64,000 nt of DNA from Cellulomonas sp. C5510 (lineage in GTDB: Bacteria; Actinomycetota; Actinomycetes; Actinomycetales; Cellulomonadaceae): assembly GCF_019797765.1 (NCBI RefSeq), contig NZ_CP081862.1, positions 3,906,001 to 3,970,000 on the forward strand. The letters run 5' to 3'. Made by a program: the position numbers and the translations under genes. Every line of letters starts with the position of its first letter. Within the stretch, counting starts at the first letter, position 1. Under the pieces are notes generated by a model that ran no database searches, had not been told where the DNA came from, and saw only the letters and a list, made by a program, of their open reading frames with translations. Shown piece after piece: positions 17,755 through 27,691 of the stretch.

Positions 17755-18876
17755 ATGACCTCCACCTCCGTGACCGGACCGCAGCAGCCCACCGGCCTGC
17801 CGTCCGCCGACGGCGACACGCCGTCCACCCAGCGGGCGCGGCGGCGCTCGGGCGGGGGCGGCCTCGGCCGCTACCTCCTGGTCCGCTTCCTGCTCATCAT
17901 CCCGACGGTCTTCATCCTCGTGACCGTCGTCTTCCTGCTGATGCGGGCCACCGGCGACCCGATCACCGCGGCGCAGGGCGGCCGGCTGCCGGCGGCCCAG
18001 CTCGCCGAGCGGATCCACCAGGCCGGCTACGACCGGCCCGTGCTCGTGCAGTACGTCGAGTACCTCGGCGACCTGCTGCGCGGCGACTTCGGCACCACGC
18101 TGAGCGACACGCGCCCGGTCACCGAGGTGCTGACGACGTTCGGCACCGCGACCCTCGAGCTCGCGTTCTACGCCCTGATCGTCGCGTTCGTCGTCGGCAT
18201 CCCGCTGGGCCTGGCCGCCGCGTACTTCCGCGACCGGGTGCCGGACGCGCTGCTGCGGGTGTTCGCGATCGCCTGCTACGCCACGCCGGTGTTCTTCGCC
18301 GGCCTGCTGCTCAAGCTGATCTTCTCCGTGCAGCTCGACTGGCTGCCCGTCGCGGGGCGGGCCTCGACCCGCTCGGAGATCGCGATGCGGCGCCTCGACG
18401 ACCCGACGGGCATCTACCTGATCGACGCGATCCGCACCGGCAACCCGGACGTCGTCGTCGACGTCCTGCAGCACGCGATCCTGCCGGCGGTCACGCTCGG
18501 CCTGCTGACCGCCGGGGTGTTCCTGCGCCTGGTGCGCACCAACGTCATCGGCACGCTCGGCTCGGGCTACGTGGACGCCGCGCGGTCGCGCGGCGTGCGG
18601 GAGTCGCGGCTGCTGCGCAAGCACGCCTACCGCCCCGCGCTGATCCCGATCGTCACCGTCATCGGCATGCAGATCGCGATGCTGCTGGTGGGCGCGGTGC
18701 TCACGGAGACGACGTTCGAGTGGCGCGGCCTCGGCTTCCAGATCTCGGAGTACCTCCAGGCCCGCGACTTCGTGGCCGTGCAGGGCATCGTCGTCATGCT
18801 CGCCGTGATCGTCGCCGTGACGAACTTCCTGGTCGACGTGATCGCCGCGCTGATCGACCCGAGGGTGAGGTACTGA
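17755..18876 (+). CDS. ABC transporter permease (DppB/OppB type)
   Basis: 373 residues; first membrane subunit of the importer. A hydrophilic N-terminus of about 38 residues precedes six membrane helices. The BPD_transp_1 coupling loop appears as YVDAARSRGVRESRLLRKHAYRPALIPI in two parts (EAA-like motif near residue 280). GDLLRGDFGTTLSDTRPV is the conserved periplasmic segment of DppB proteins. ATG at 17755 follows GAGCGAGAG. One base separates its stop from the next start. Confidence 0.9.
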   Translation: MTSTSVTGPQQPTGLPSADGDTPSTQRARRRSGGGGLGRYLLVRFLLIIPTVFILVTVVFLLMRATGDPITAAQGGRLPAAQLAERIHQAGYDRPVLVQYVEYLGDLLRGDFGTTLSDTRPVTEVLTTFGTATLELAFYALIVAFVVGIPLGLAAAYFRDRVPDALLRVFAIACYATPVFFAGLLLKLIFSVQLDWLPVAGRASTRSEIAMRRLDDPTGIYLIDAIRTGNPDVVVDVLQHAILPAVTLGLLTAGVFLRLVRTNVIGTLGSGYVDAARSRGVRESRLLRKHAYRPALIPIVTVIGMQIAMLLVGAVLTETTFEWRGLGFQISEYLQARDFVAVQGIVVMLAVIVAVTNFLVDVIAALIDPRVRY

Positions 18877-18877
18877 C

Positions 18878-19927
18878 ATGGCGACCGCCACCACCGAGGG
18901 CGGGCGGGCCCGGCGCACCTGGCGCTCGCTGCCCGTCGTCCACCAGCTGCGCCAGAGCGTCGGACTGCAGCGCGGGATGCTCGTCACGGGCCTCGTGCTG
19001 ACCGGGCTGCTGCTGCTCACCGCTCTCCTCGCGCCGCTCCTGGCGCCCTACGGCTTCGCGCAGCTCCGCGGCGCCGACGGGCCGTTCGGCGCGCAGCAGC
19101 CGCCGTCCGCCGAGCACCTGCTCGGCACCACCGTCGGCGGCTACGACGTGCTCTCCCGCGTCATCTGGGGCTCGCGCACCGCGGTGCTCGTCATCGTCAT
19201 CGCCATCGCGGCCTCGCTGTTCCTCGGCGTGCTGCTCGGCCTGGTGTCCGGCTACTTCGGCGGCTGGCTCGACCGGGTGCTCGTCGTGGTCGCGGACGCG
19301 ATCTACGCGTTCCCGTCCCTGCTGCTCGCGATCGTGCTGGCCATCGTCATCAGCGGCGGCCAGGCCGACATGATCGGCGGCGTGCTGGCGGCGGCGTTGT
19401 CGATCATGGTGGTCTTCACGCCCCAGTACCTGCGGGTGGTGCGCGCCGAGACGATCCGCATCAAGTCCGAGGCGTTCGTCGAGTCCGCGCGCGTCATCGG
19501 GGCGGGCAACGGCCGGATCATGTTCGTGCACGTGCTGCGCAACGCGACCCGCACGCTGCCGCTCATCATCACGCTGAACGCGTCGGAGGCCATCCTCACG
19601 CTCGCCGGGCTCGGGTTCCTGGGCTTCGGCATCGAGCCGACGCAGGCCGCGGAGTGGGGCTACGACCTGAACCGCGCGATCGCGGACGTCACGTCCGGCA
19701 TCTGGTGGACCTCCGTGTTCCCGGGCGTCGCGATCGTGCTGTCCGTGCTGGGCATCACCCTGGTCGGCGAGTCCCTCAACGACCTGGCCGACCCGCGGCT
19801 GCGCACCCGCCGCGCCGCGGCCGACGTCGGCGGCGACGTGGCGGCGACCTCGGTCGTCCCCGGCGGCGCGCTGACCGCACCGGGCGGGGTGACGGGCCTC
19901 GAGCCCGGGACGGAGGACGCCCGATGA
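18878..19927 (+). CDS. ABC transporter permease (DppC/OppC type)
   Basis: 349 residues; second membrane subunit. It has the OppC N-terminal helix, then HLLGTTVGGYDVLSRVIWGSR, the classic DppC motif (G-T-D-x-x-G-R-D region), and the coupling loop VESARVIGAGNGRIMFVHVLRNA. Six predicted helices. A Gly/Val-rich cytoplasmic tail of about 45 residues is longer than usual. The stop overlaps the ATPase start (ATGA). Confidence 0.9.
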   Translation: MATATTEGGRARRTWRSLPVVHQLRQSVGLQRGMLVTGLVLTGLLLLTALLAPLLAPYGFAQLRGADGPFGAQQPPSAEHLLGTTVGGYDVLSRVIWGSRTAVLVIVIAIAASLFLGVLLGLVSGYFGGWLDRVLVVVADAIYAFPSLLLAIVLAIVISGGQADMIGGVLAAALSIMVVFTPQYLRVVRAETIRIKSEAFVESARVIGAGNGRIMFVHVLRNATRTLPLIITLNASEAILTLAGLGFLGFGIEPTQAAEWGYDLNRAIADVTSGIWWTSVFPGVAIVLSVLGITLVGESLNDLADPRLRTRRAAADVGGDVAATSVVPGGALTAPGGVTGLEPGTEDAR

Positions 19928-21642
19928 CCGCGGAACCGCAGACCGGCGCACCCCGCGGCGACGCCGCGCCGGTCGTCGAGATCACCGACCTGTCCGTGTC
20001 CTTCGCGACCGACGCGGGCGACGTCCGCGCGGTCGACGGGGTGTCGCTGACCGTCCACGCCGGCGAGGTGCTGGCCGTGGTCGGCGAGTCCGGCAGCGGC
20101 AAGTCGGTCACCGCGAAGACGATCCTGGGCCTGCTGCCGTCGACCGCCACCGCCCGCGGTGCCGTCGTCCTGTCGTCCCGGGACGGCACGACCCGCTCGG
20201 ACGTCACCTCGCTGGGCGGCGCGGCGCTGCGGCAGGTCCGCGGCCGGGACGCCGCCATGGTGTTCCAGGAGCCGTCGACCGCCCTGAACCCGGTGTACCC
20301 GGTGGGCTGGCAGATCATCGAGGGTCTGCGCGCCCACGGGCGGATCAGCCGGGCCGACGCCCGGGCGAAGGCCGTCGAGATCCTGCGCAAGGTCGGCATC
20401 CCCGACCCGGAGCACCGGGTCGACCACTACCCGCACCAGTTCTCCGGCGGGCAGAAGCAGCGCATCGTCATCGCGCAGGCGCTCGTGCTCGACCCCGGCG
20501 TGATCATCGCCGACGAGCCGACCACGGCCCTCGACGTGACGGTGCAGGCCGAGATCCTCGACCTCATCCGGCGCTGCCGGGACGAGTTCGGCGCCGCCGT
20601 CGTGCTCATCACGCACAACATGGGTGTCGTCGCCGACCTCGCCGACACGGTCGCCGTGATGTACCAGGGCGAGATCGTCGAGCAGGCGCCCGTGCGGCAG
20701 CTCTTCTCCGCACCGGCGCACCCGTACACGCGGGCGCTGCTGGACGCGGTGCCGCGGATCGGGCAGGGCGGCGCGCACGCCCGGGCCCGCGCCGAGGCGC
20801 GCCCCGAGGGCTGGGCCTCGGCGACGCCGGTGGTCGAGGCGCGCGACCTGGAGATCACCTACCCGGGCCGGCTCCGGCAGCCCGGGTTCCGGGCCGTCGA
20901 CGGCGTCTCGCTGGCGATCCGCCCGGGCGAGGTGGTCGGCCTGGTCGGCGAGTCGGGCTCCGGCAAGACCACGATCGGCCGGGCCATCGCCGGGCTGACG
21001 CGGGTCACCGGCGGGTCGCTGCAGGTGCTGGGCGTCGAGATGAACGGCGTCAAGGAGCGCGCGCTGCGCCCGATCCGGCCGCGCATCGGGTTCGTGTTCC
21101 AGGACCCGGCGACGTCGTTCAACCCGCTGCTCACCATCGCGGAGTGCGTGGCCGAGCCGCTGGTGGTGCACGGCCGGGCGGACGACGCCCGCGCGGCGCG
21201 CCCGCGCGTGGACGAGCTGCTGGAGTCCGTGCAGCTGCCCCGCGCGTACGGCGACCGGTTCCCGCACGAGCTGTCCGGCGGGCAGCGGCAGCGCGCGTCG
21301 CTCGCCCGGGCGCTCGCGCTGGACCCGGAGCTGCTCATCGCCGACGAGCCGACGTCCGCCCTGGACGTGTCGGTGCAGGCGCGGGTGCTGGAGCTGTTCG
21401 CGGAGCTGCAGGAGAGCCTCGGGTTCGCCTGCCTGTTCATCAGCCACGACCTCGCCGTGGTCGACCTGCTCGCCGACCGGATCGCGGTGCTGCACCGCGG
21501 CCGGCTGGTCGAGGAGGGCACCGGCGAGCAGGTGCTGGGCAGCCCGCGCGAGGAGTACACCCGGCGGCTGCTGGCGTCCCTGCCGGTGCCGGACCCGGAC
21601 GAGCAGGCCGCACGGCGCGAGGCCTGGCGCGCCCTGGCCTGA
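19924..21642 (+). CDS. fused dual ABC ATPase (DppD-DppF type)
   Basis: 572 residues with two complete nucleotide-binding domains in one chain. Domain 1: Walker A GESGSGKS (about residue 55), signature FSGGQKQR, Walker B IIADEPTTALD. Domain 2: Walker A GESGSGKT (about residue 343), signature LSGGQRQR, Walker B LIADEPTSALD. Oligopeptide-binding C-terminal extensions (ARP-YTRALL and EYTRRLL) follow each. It energises the two permeases; the fusion replaces separate DppD and DppF proteins. Last gene of the operon, followed by a strong terminator. Confidence 0.93.
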   Translation: MTAEPQTGAPRGDAAPVVEITDLSVSFATDAGDVRAVDGVSLTVHAGEVLAVVGESGSGKSVTAKTILGLLPSTATARGAVVLSSRDGTTRSDVTSLGGAALRQVRGRDAAMVFQEPSTALNPVYPVGWQIIEGLRAHGRISRADARAKAVEILRKVGIPDPEHRVDHYPHQFSGGQKQRIVIAQALVLDPGVIIADEPTTALDVTVQAEILDLIRRCRDEFGAAVVLITHNMGVVADLADTVAVMYQGEIVEQAPVRQLFSAPAHPYTRALLDAVPRIGQGGAHARARAEARPEGWASATPVVEARDLEITYPGRLRQPGFRAVDGVSLAIRPGEVVGLVGESGSGKTTIGRAIAGLTRVTGGSLQVLGVEMNGVKERALRPIRPRIGFVFQDPATSFNPLLTIAECVAEPLVVHGRADDARAARPRVDELLESVQLPRAYGDRFPHELSGGQRQRASLARALALDPELLIADEPTSALDVSVQARVLELFAELQESLGFACLFISHDLAVVDLLADRIAVLHRGRLVEEGTGEQVLGSPREEYTRRLLASLPVPDPDEQAARREAWRALA

Positions 21643-21662
21643 CCCGCAGCGGCCGACCGCCG

Positions 21663-21701
21663 AGCGAGCGCGTCCTCCCCCGCCGGGAGGGCGCGCTCGC
21701 T
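21663..21701 (+). terminator. 17-bp stem-loop terminator after the ABC operon
   Basis: Arms 21663-21679 and 21685-21701 pair over 17 positions with one G-T wobble and a 5-base loop, starting 20 bases after the ATPase stop. Confidence 0.8.
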
Positions 21702-21734
21702 GCGTCCGGGGGACCCGCGCCGGGCGGTGCGGGA

Positions 21735-21751
21735 ATACCCCAGGGGGGTAT
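21735..21751. promoter_or_regulatory. CsoR operator
   Basis: ATACCCCAGGGGGGTAT is a near-palindrome of the ATACCCC/GGGGTAT type bound by copper-sensing CsoR repressors. It lies about 62 bases upstream of csoR itself, giving autoregulation of the csoR-copZ-copA operon: apo-CsoR represses, Cu(I) releases. Confidence 0.85.
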
Positions 21752-21812
21752 ACGGTTGGGTGCTGACGGAGGGGCCCGCACGCGACCCCCCGCGACGACA
21801 GGGAGCAGCGCG

Positions 21813-22094
21813 ATGCACGGCTACACCAGCGACAAGGACGACTACCTCAAGCGCCTCAAGCGCATCGAGGGCCAGGTGCGCGGCATCGCCCGCATGGTCG
21901 ACGAGGACGTGTACTGCATCGACGTCCTCACCCAGGTCGCCGCCGTCACCAAGGCGCTCCAGGCGGTGAGCATCGGGTTGGTCGAGGACCACCTGGGCCA
22001 CTGCGTCGTGGACGCCGCCCGCCAGTCGCCCGAGGCCGGGGCCGAGAAGGTCCGCGAGGCCTCCGAGGCGATCGCCCGGCTCGTCCGGTCCTGA
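21813..22094 (+). CDS. csoR: copper-sensing transcriptional repressor CsoR
   Basis: 93 residues, all-helical DUF156 family. The Cu(I) ligands are Cys35 (VYCIDVL), His60 and Cys64 (EDHLGHC), the C-H-C set that defines CsoR rather than FrmR or Rcn[16 protein letters not shown] is the conserved DNA-binding helix with the second-sphere basic residues. ATG at 21813 follows GGGAG. Directly downstream of its operator and upstream of the chaperone and ATPase genes it controls. Confidence 0.95.
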   Translation: MHGYTSDKDDYLKRLKRIEGQVRGIARMVDEDVYCIDVLTQVAAVTKALQAVSIGLVEDHLGHCVVDAARQSPEAGAEKVREASEAIARLVRS

Positions 22095-22121
22095 CACCCG
22101 CACACCGAGAGGAACACCCCC

Positions 22122-22355
22122 ATGAGCCAGACCACCACGTTCTCCGTCGACGGCATGACCTGCGGCAACTGCGTGCGGCACGTCACCGAGGAGCTCACCG
22201 CGATCCCGGGCGTCACGGACGTGCAGGTGCAGCTCGTCGCCGGCGGCTCGTCGCCCGTGACCGTGACCTCCGACGCCCCGCTGTCCGACGCCGCGGTCGC
22301 CGCCGCCGTCGACGAGGCCGGCTACGCCGTCACCCCGCGGGGGTCGCTGCTGTGA
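22122..22355 (+). CDS. copZ: copper chaperone CopZ (HMA domain)
   Basis: 77 residues, one ferredoxin-like heavy-metal-associated domain. GMTCGNC (Cys14, Cys17) is the Cu(I)-binding loop. It should carry Cu(I) in the cytoplasm to CopA or CsoR. GAGAGGAAC precedes the ATG. Its stop overlaps the copA GTG. Confidence 0.93.
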   Translation: MSQTTTFSVDGMTCGNCVRHVTEELTAIPGVTDVQVQLVAGGSSPVTVTSDAPLSDAAVAAAVDEAGYAVTPRGSLL

Positions 22356-24919
22356 CAGCCGACGGCACCCGCCCCACCGCCGGCGTCAGCGCCGGCCTGC
22401 CCGTCGCGCCCGCCGGCACCGTCGACCTCGCGGTCGAGGGCATGACCTGCGCGTCCTGCGTCGCCCGCGTCGAGAAGCGGCTCAACCGCGTCCCGGGCGC
22501 CCGCGCCACCGTCAACCTCGCGCTCGAGTCCGCGCACGTGGAGCTCGCGCCCGCCGAGGACGGCACGGTGCCGGACACCGACGCGCTCGTCGCGGCGGTC
22601 CGCGCCGCGGGGTACGACGCGCGCGTGACGTCGCACCGCCCCGCGCACGACACCTCGCACGACGCCGGGCACAGCGCCGGGCACGACGCCGCGCACGCCC
22701 ACGCTGCGCCGGCCGACCACGCCGGCATGGACCCGCGCGAGCACGCCCTCTCCGGGCACACCATGGCGCCGGGGCACGACATGGACCCGGACGAGGACAC
22801 CTCCGCCCCGACCGACGCCCGCGGCACGGACCTGCGCCGCCGGCTGCGGGTCGCGACCGTCCTGACGGTGCCCGTGCTGCTGCTCTCGATGGTCCCCGCC
22901 TGGCAGTTCCGCGGCTGGCAGTGGCTCGTCGCGGCGCTCGCCCTGCCCGTCGCGACCTGGGCGGCCTGGCCGTTCCACCGCGCCGCCGTGCGCGCGGCCC
23001 GCCACGGCGCGTCCACGATGGACACGCTGGTGTCGATCGGCATCGTCGCGGCGACCGGGTGGTCGCTGTGGGCGCTGCTGCTCGGCGGGGCCGGGACGCT
23101 CGGCATGACCATGACGCCGACCCTCTGGCCGGCCGCCGACGACGGCACGGGCGCGCACATGCCCGAGCTGTACTTCGAGGTCGCGGCCGTCGTCACCACG
23201 TTCCTGCTGGCCGGCCGGTACGCCGAGCACCGCTCCCGCCGCCGCGCGGGCGACGCCCTGCGGGCCCTGCTCGACCTCGGCGCGAAGGACGTCGCACTGC
23301 TGGTCACCGGCCCCGACGGCCGGCGCACGGAGCAGCGCGTGCCCGTCGACCGGCTGCGGGCCGGCGACGAGTTCGCCGTCCGCCCCGGGGAGAAGCTCGC
23401 CACGGACGGCGTCGTCGTCTCCGGCACCAGCGCCGTCGACACCAGCCTGCTGACCGGCGAGCCCGTGCCCGTCGACGTCGGCCCGGGCGACGAGGTGGTC
23501 GGCGCGACCATCAACACGGGCGGCCACCTCGTGGTCCGCGCGACGCGCGTCGGGGACGAGACCCGCCTGGCGCAGATCGGCCGCCTGGTCGCGGCCGCCC
23601 AGACGGGCAAGGCACCGGTGCAGCGGCTGGCGGACCGGATCTCGGCGGTGTTCGTGCCGGTCGTGCTGGTGCTCGCCGTCGTGACGCTCGGCGTGTGGCT
23701 GGCGACGGGGGCGTCCGCGCAGGCCGCCTTCACCGCGGCCGTGGCCGTGCTGATCATCGCCTGCCCCTGCGCCCTGGGCCTCGCGACGCCGACCGCCCTG
23801 CTGGTCGGCACCGGTCGCGGCGCGCAGCTCGGCGTCCTCATCAAGGGCCCCGAGACGCTCGAGCAGACCCGCACGGTCGACACGGTGGTGCTCGACAAGA
23901 CCGGCACCGTGACCGAGGGGCGCATGGCGCTGGTCGACGTGCTCCCGGCCGCGGGCGAGGACCGCGCGGAGGTGCTCCGGCTCGCCGGCGCGGTCGAGGC
24001 GCTCGCCGAGCACCCGATCGCCCGGGCCGTGGCGGAGGCCGCCGCCACGGGGACCGCCGCGACGCGGACCGCCGACGGGACGGACGACGACACCGGCGCC
24101 GCGCCGGCTGCCGTGGGCGCCGACGGCGTCGGCATCGGGTCGGACCAGGTGCACGAGTTCCGGGCCGAGGCCGGCCACGGCGTCAGCGGCGTCGTCCGTG
24201 CGGCGCACGCCGGCGTGGGCCTGTCCCGCCGGGTGCTCGTCGGGCGGCCGCGCTGGCTCGCCGCGCAGGGCGTCACCCTGGACCAGGACCTCGCGTCCCG
24301 GTTCGACGCCGCGGAGGCCGACGGCGCGACCGCCGTGGTCGCCGCCTGGGACGGTGCCGCGCGCGGCGTGCTGGTGCTGCGGGACCCGGTCAAGGCCACC
24401 TCGCGGCAGGCCGTCGCCGAGCTGCGGGACCTCGGCCTGCGGCCCGTCCTGCTGACCGGCGACAACGCGGGCGCGGCCCGGGCGGTCGCCCGGGAGGTCG
24501 GCATCGCGGAGACCGACGTGGTCGCCGAGGTGCTGCCGGCCGACAAGGTCGACGTCGTCGCGCGGCTCCAGTCCGAGGGGCGCCGGGTCGCGATGGTCGG
24601 CGACGGCGTCAACGACGCGGCCGCCCTCGCCACCGCCGACCTCGGGCTCGCGATGGGCACCGGCACGGACGTGGCCATCGAGGCCGCCGACGTGACGCTC
24701 GTCCGCGGTGACCTGCGGTCCGCCCCGCAGGCCGTCCGGCTGTCGCGGAGCACGCTGCGCATCATCAAGCAGAACCTGTTCTGGGCGTTCGCCTACAACG
24801 TCGCGGCCATCCCGCTCGCGGCGCTCGGTCTCCTGAACCCGATGATCGCGGGCGCCGCGATGGCGTTCTCCTCGGTGCTGGTCGTGGGCAACTCGCTCCG
24901 CCTGCGCCGCTTCGCCTGA
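22352..24919 (+). CDS. copA: Cu(I)-exporting P1B-type ATPase
   Basis: 855 residues. One N-terminal HMA domain with MTCASC (Cys33, Cys36), then a His/Met-rich linker (residues 95-147, 11 His), the membrane helices, the CPC transport motif at 471-473 (P1B-1, Cu(I)-specific), the phosphorylated Asp515 in DKTGT, the HP dipeptide at 554-555 and GDGVND at 750-755. Exports cytoplasmic Cu(I). GTG at 22352 overlaps the copZ stop (GTGA). A perfect stem-loop follows. The linker is longer and richer in His than in typical CopA and may bind extra metal. Confidence 0.95.
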   Translation: MTADGTRPTAGVSAGLPVAPAGTVDLAVEGMTCASCVARVEKRLNRVPGARATVNLALESAHVELAPAEDGTVPDTDALVAAVRAAGYDARVTSHRPAHDTSHDAGHSAGHDAAHAHAAPADHAGMDPREHALSGHTMAPGHDMDPDEDTSAPTDARGTDLRRRLRVATVLTVPVLLLSMVPAWQFRGWQWLVAALALPVATWAAWPFHRAAVRAARHGASTMDTLVSIGIVAATGWSLWALLLGGAGTLGMTMTPTLWPAADDGTGAHMPELYFEVAAVVTTFLLAGRYAEHRSRRRAGDALRALLDLGAKDVALLVTGPDGRRTEQRVPVDRLRAGDEFAVRPGEKLATDGVVVSGTSAVDTSLLTGEPVPVDVGPGDEVVGATINTGGHLVVRATRVGDETRLAQIGRLVAAAQTGKAPVQRLADRISAVFVPVVLVLAVVTLGVWLATGASAQAAFTAAVAVLIIACPCALGLATPTALLVGTGRGAQLGVLIKGPETLEQTRTVDTVVLDKTGTVTEGRMALVDVLPAAGEDRAEVLRLAGAVEALAEHPIARAVAEAAATGTAATRTADGTDDDTGAAPAAVGADGVGIGSDQVHEFRAEAGHGVSGVVRAAHAGVGLSRRVLVGRPRWLAAQGVTLDQDLASRFDAAEADGATAVVAAWDGAARGVLVLRDPVKATSRQAVAELRDLGLRPVLLTGDNAGAARAVAREVGIAETDVVAEVLPADKVDVVARLQSEGRRVAMVGDGVNDAAALATADLGLAMGTGTDVAIEAADVTLVRGDLRSAPQAVRLSRSTLRIIKQNLFWAFAYNVAAIPLAALGLLNPMIAGAAMAFSSVLVVGNSLRLRRFA

Positions 24920-24924
24920 CACGC

Positions 24925-24962
24925 CGCCCCGGTCCGGGTCCGGTCGGGCCCGGACCGGGGCG
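24925..24962 (+). terminator. perfect 14-bp stem-loop terminator of the copper operon
   Basis: Arms 24925-24938 and 24949-24962 are exact reverse complements with a 10-base loop, 5 bases after the copA stop codon. Confidence 0.85.
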
Positions 24963-24984
24963 TGGGGCCGCTACCGTTCGCGGC

Positions 24985-25755
24985 ATGGCCCCGGACCCCG
25001 CGCCCACCGCCCGCCGCACCGCGCTCGAGATCGCCGTGCAGGACCTCGCCGGCTACCGCGTCGCCGCCGGGGCGGGTGCCGCGCGCGCCGAGCTCTGCGT
25101 CGCGCTCGCCGCGACCGGCGGGCTGACGCCCAGCGCGGGCCTGCTCGCCGCGGTCGTCGCCGAGCGGGACGCCCGCGCCGCCCGGGGCGCGCACGCGACC
25201 GGCGTCCACGTGCTGGTCCGGCCCCGGCCCGGGTCCTTCGTCTACGACGCGGCCGAGGTCGACGTGCAGGTGCGGGACGTCCGGGCCGCGGTGGCCGCGG
25301 GGGCGGACGGCGTCGTCGTCGGCGTCCTCACGCACGACGACCGGGTGGACGCCGGGGCGCTGGCCGCGCTCGTGGAGGCGGCCGCCGGCCGCGAGGTGAC
25401 GTTCCACCGGGCGGTCGACGCCGTCGCGGACCCGGTGCCGGTGCTCGACGCGCTCGCGGCGGCCGGCGTGACGCGCGTGCTGACGTCCGGCGGCGCGGCC
25501 CGCAGCATCGACGGCGTCCGGCGGCTCGCCGCGATGGTCGACCACGCCCGGGGCGCCGTGCAGGTCATGGCCGGCGGCGGGGTGCGGCCGGCCGACATCG
25601 GGGCGCTCGTCGCCGCCGGGGTCGACGCCGTGCACCTGTCCGCGAGCCGCCCCGTCGCGGGGGACGGCGGGCCGGGCGGCGGCGGCGCGGCGGGCCACAC
25701 GGTCACGGACCCGGACGTGGTCGCGGAGGCCGTCGCGGCGCTCGCCCGCGCCTGA
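24985..25755 (+). CDS. cutC: CutC family protein
   Basis: 256 residues, TIM-barrel CutC family. LEIAVQDLAGYRVAAGAGAARAELC in part, then VHVLVRPRPGSFVYD, VTFHRAVDAV and VLTSGGA are the conserved barrel-strand ends. The family was first linked to copper tolerance; its biochemical role is unsettled, but position right after copA supports a link here. It has its own likely leaderless start: TACCGT at 24972-24977 lies 7 bases before the ATG and no ribosome site is seen. The end of the gene has a Gly-rich insertion (GGPGGGGAAG). Confidence 0.88.
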   Translation: MAPDPAPTARRTALEIAVQDLAGYRVAAGAGAARAELCVALAATGGLTPSAGLLAAVVAERDARAARGAHATGVHVLVRPRPGSFVYDAAEVDVQVRDVRAAVAAGADGVVVGVLTHDDRVDAGALAALVEAAAGREVTFHRAVDAVADPVPVLDALAAAGVTRVLTSGGAARSIDGVRRLAAMVDHARGAVQVMAGGGVRPADIGALVAAGVDAVHLSASRPVAGDGGPGGGGAAGHTVTDPDVVAEAVAALARA

Positions 25756-25849
25756 GGGCGCACCTCGTTCTGACCCCCCGGGAACGCGAACCGATCGCAG
25801 TCCACGCGGGACGTGCAGACAGGACCCTCGCGCGGGGTCGCGGCGTCGG

Positions 25850-26626
25850 TCAGCGGAACCGGCGGCCCTCGTCGCGGCGGTAGGCGCCCACCGCGAGCAC
25901 CCCGAACACCGCGGTCCACGCCAGGAGCACCGGCAGCGCCGCGGGCGAGCCCTCCGCGCCGGTGGTCACCTGCACCACCAGGTCGCGCGCGGCCCTCGAG
26001 GGCAGGCCCTGCGAGATCAGGTCGAGCCACCGCGGGAAGATCTCCGGCGGCATGAAGAGGCCGCCGGCGAACGCGAGCGGGAACAGCACCGCCTGCACGA
26101 CGGCGATCGCCGCCTTCGACGACAGCGCGTACCCGATCGCCAGCCCGAGCAGCGTGAACGGCACCGCGACGACGGGCACCATGGCGAGCCCGCCGAGCGC
26201 GCGCCCGGGCGAGGTCGACGCCGACGTCAGCAGCACCGCGATGAGCACCACCGGCACCTGCGCCAGCAGGCAGAACAGGACGGCGTTCGCGATCCGGCCC
26301 GCGAGCCGCGGCCCGGCACCGGCCGGCAGCGTCCGCACGTACGGGTCGAACGCGAGCTGCCGGTCCTCGGCCACGCCGGCGCCGAGCGTGAACAGGCACG
26401 CGGACATCACCGCGAACGTCCCGAGCTGGGCCACCGCGCCGACCGACGCGAGCGGGTCGTCCGCGACAGCCCGCTGCGGCACCACGAAGAACAGCAGAGC
26501 CAGCCCCGGGAACAGCAGGTTGCCGATCAGGGCGATCGGGACGCGCACTGTCTCCAGCACCTGGAACCGGGTGTGCAGCCAGGCGAGCCGGAGCCACGGG
26601 CGGGTCGTGGCGGCGGGCGGGGTCAT
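25850..26626 (-). CDS. ABC-2 type transporter permease
   Basis: 258 residues, six predicted membrane helices of the ABC-2 membrane domain (FQVLETVRVPIALIGNLLFP start; PPEIFPRWLDLISQGLPSRAARDL near residue 190 is the typical periplasmic loop before the last helix). Works with the ATPase encoded just upstream, probably as a homodimeric exporter; substrate unknown (drug, lipid or antibiotic exporters share this form). ATG at 26626 overlaps the ATPase stop (ATGA). Confidence 0.85.
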   Translation of the reverse strand: MTPPAATTRPWLRLAWLHTRFQVLETVRVPIALIGNLLFPGLALLFFVVPQRAVADDPLASVGAVAQLGTFAVMSACLFTLGAGVAEDRQLAFDPYVRTLPAGAGPRLAGRIANAVLFCLLAQVPVVLIAVLLTSASTSPGRALGGLAMVPVVAVPFTLLGLAIGYALSSKAAIAVVQAVLFPLAFAGGLFMPPEIFPRWLDLISQGLPSRAARDLVVQVTTGAEGSPAALPVLLAWTAVFGVLAVGAYRRDEGRRFR

Positions 26627-27543
26627 CGCGCCTCCTCCGGGGTCGTCCGTGGGCGGTCCGGCCCGTCGGCGGTGAGCGCGAGGAACGCCTCCTCGAGGGA
26701 CGCACCGCGCACCTCCAGGTCGCGGAACGGCACGTCGGCGCGCACGAGGTCTCGCACGACGGCGTCCGCGTCGGACGCGAGCAGCACGGTCCGCCGGCCC
26801 TCGTGACGGACGTCCAGCACGCCCGGCAGCGCGGCGACCCGCGCCTCGTCGGCGGGCGGCAGCTCGATGAGCACCCGGCGCGCCGCCGCCATCGCCAGCA
26901 CCGCCGGCAGCGTGTCGTCCACCAGCACCCGCCCGGACCCGATGACGACCACCCGCCGCGCGAGCGCCTCGATCTCCTCCAGGTAGTGGCTGGTCACGAC
27001 CACCGTGGCGCCGCCCGCCTGGTAGTCGCGCAGCGCCTGCCACAGCACGTGCCGCGCCTCGACGTCCAGGCCGGTCGTCGGCTCGTCCAGCAGCACCACC
27101 CGCGGGCGCCCCACGAGGGAGAGCGCGACCGCGAGCCTCCGCCGCTGCCCGCCCGACAGGCCACCGGTCTGCCGGCGCGCGAGGCCCGTCAGGTCGAACC
27201 TCTCCAGCACCTCGTCCCGCGGCATCGGGTCCGGGTAGTGCCCGGCCACCAGGTCCACGACCTCACCCACGCGCAGCGTCGACGGCAGGCCCGTCTCCTG
27301 CGGCGTGGTCCCGAGGCCGGTGCGCGACGCGGGGTCCCGCGGGTCGCCGCCGAACAGCCGCACCGTGCCGGAGTCCGGTCGGCGCAGCCCGCCCAGCAGC
27401 GACAGGAGAGTCGACTTGCCGGCACCGTTCGGGCCGAGCAGCCCGACGAGCTCCCCCTCGCCGACGGTCAGGGACACGTCGTCCAGCGCGGTCACCGTGC
27501 CGTAGCGGCGGGTGACGTGGTCGACCTCGATCACGGCTGTCAC
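26623..27543 (-). CDS. ABC transporter ATP-binding protein (DrrA-like exporter class)
   Basis: 306 residues. Walker A GPNGAGKS (about residue 37), Q-loop TTPQETGL, signature LSGGQRRR, Walker B VVLLDEPTTGLD, H-loop VVTSHYLEE. The last 80 residues match the DUF4162 regulatory tail of DrrA/NatA-type exporters. Energises the ABC-2 permease. GTG at 27543 has only a weak AGG upstream. Divergent from the CPBP protease gene. Confidence 0.9.
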   Translation of the reverse strand: MTAVIEVDHVTRRYGTVTALDDVSLTVGEGELVGLLGPNGAGKSTLLSLLGGLRRPDSGTVRLFGGDPRDPASRTGLGTTPQETGLPSTLRVGEVVDLVAGHYPDPMPRDEVLERFDLTGLARRQTGGLSGGQRRRLAVALSLVGRPRVVLLDEPTTGLDVEARHVLWQALRDYQAGGATVVVTSHYLEEIEALARRVVVIGSGRVLVDDTLPAVLAMAAARRVLIELPPADEARVAALPGVLDVRHEGRRTVLLASDADAVVRDLVRADVPFRDLEVRGASLEEAFLALTADGPDRPRTTPEEAR

Positions 27544-27691
27544 GACCGCGAACCTACGGACCTCGACGGCGGCGGCACAACCCGCTCGGCCCGGGCTGGC
27601 CCGCCACTCCGCGAGGCCCGGACCGGAACCGGACCGACCTCGCCCAGCGTCCCCCCGGCGGACGTCCAGCCGCGCCCCCTACCCTGCCCGG

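Noticed and set aside
19924..21642. The two fused ABC ATPases (here and 37500-39095) as a recent duplication
   Set aside because: They differ clearly outside the Walker and signature motifs, and gene order and strand differ.
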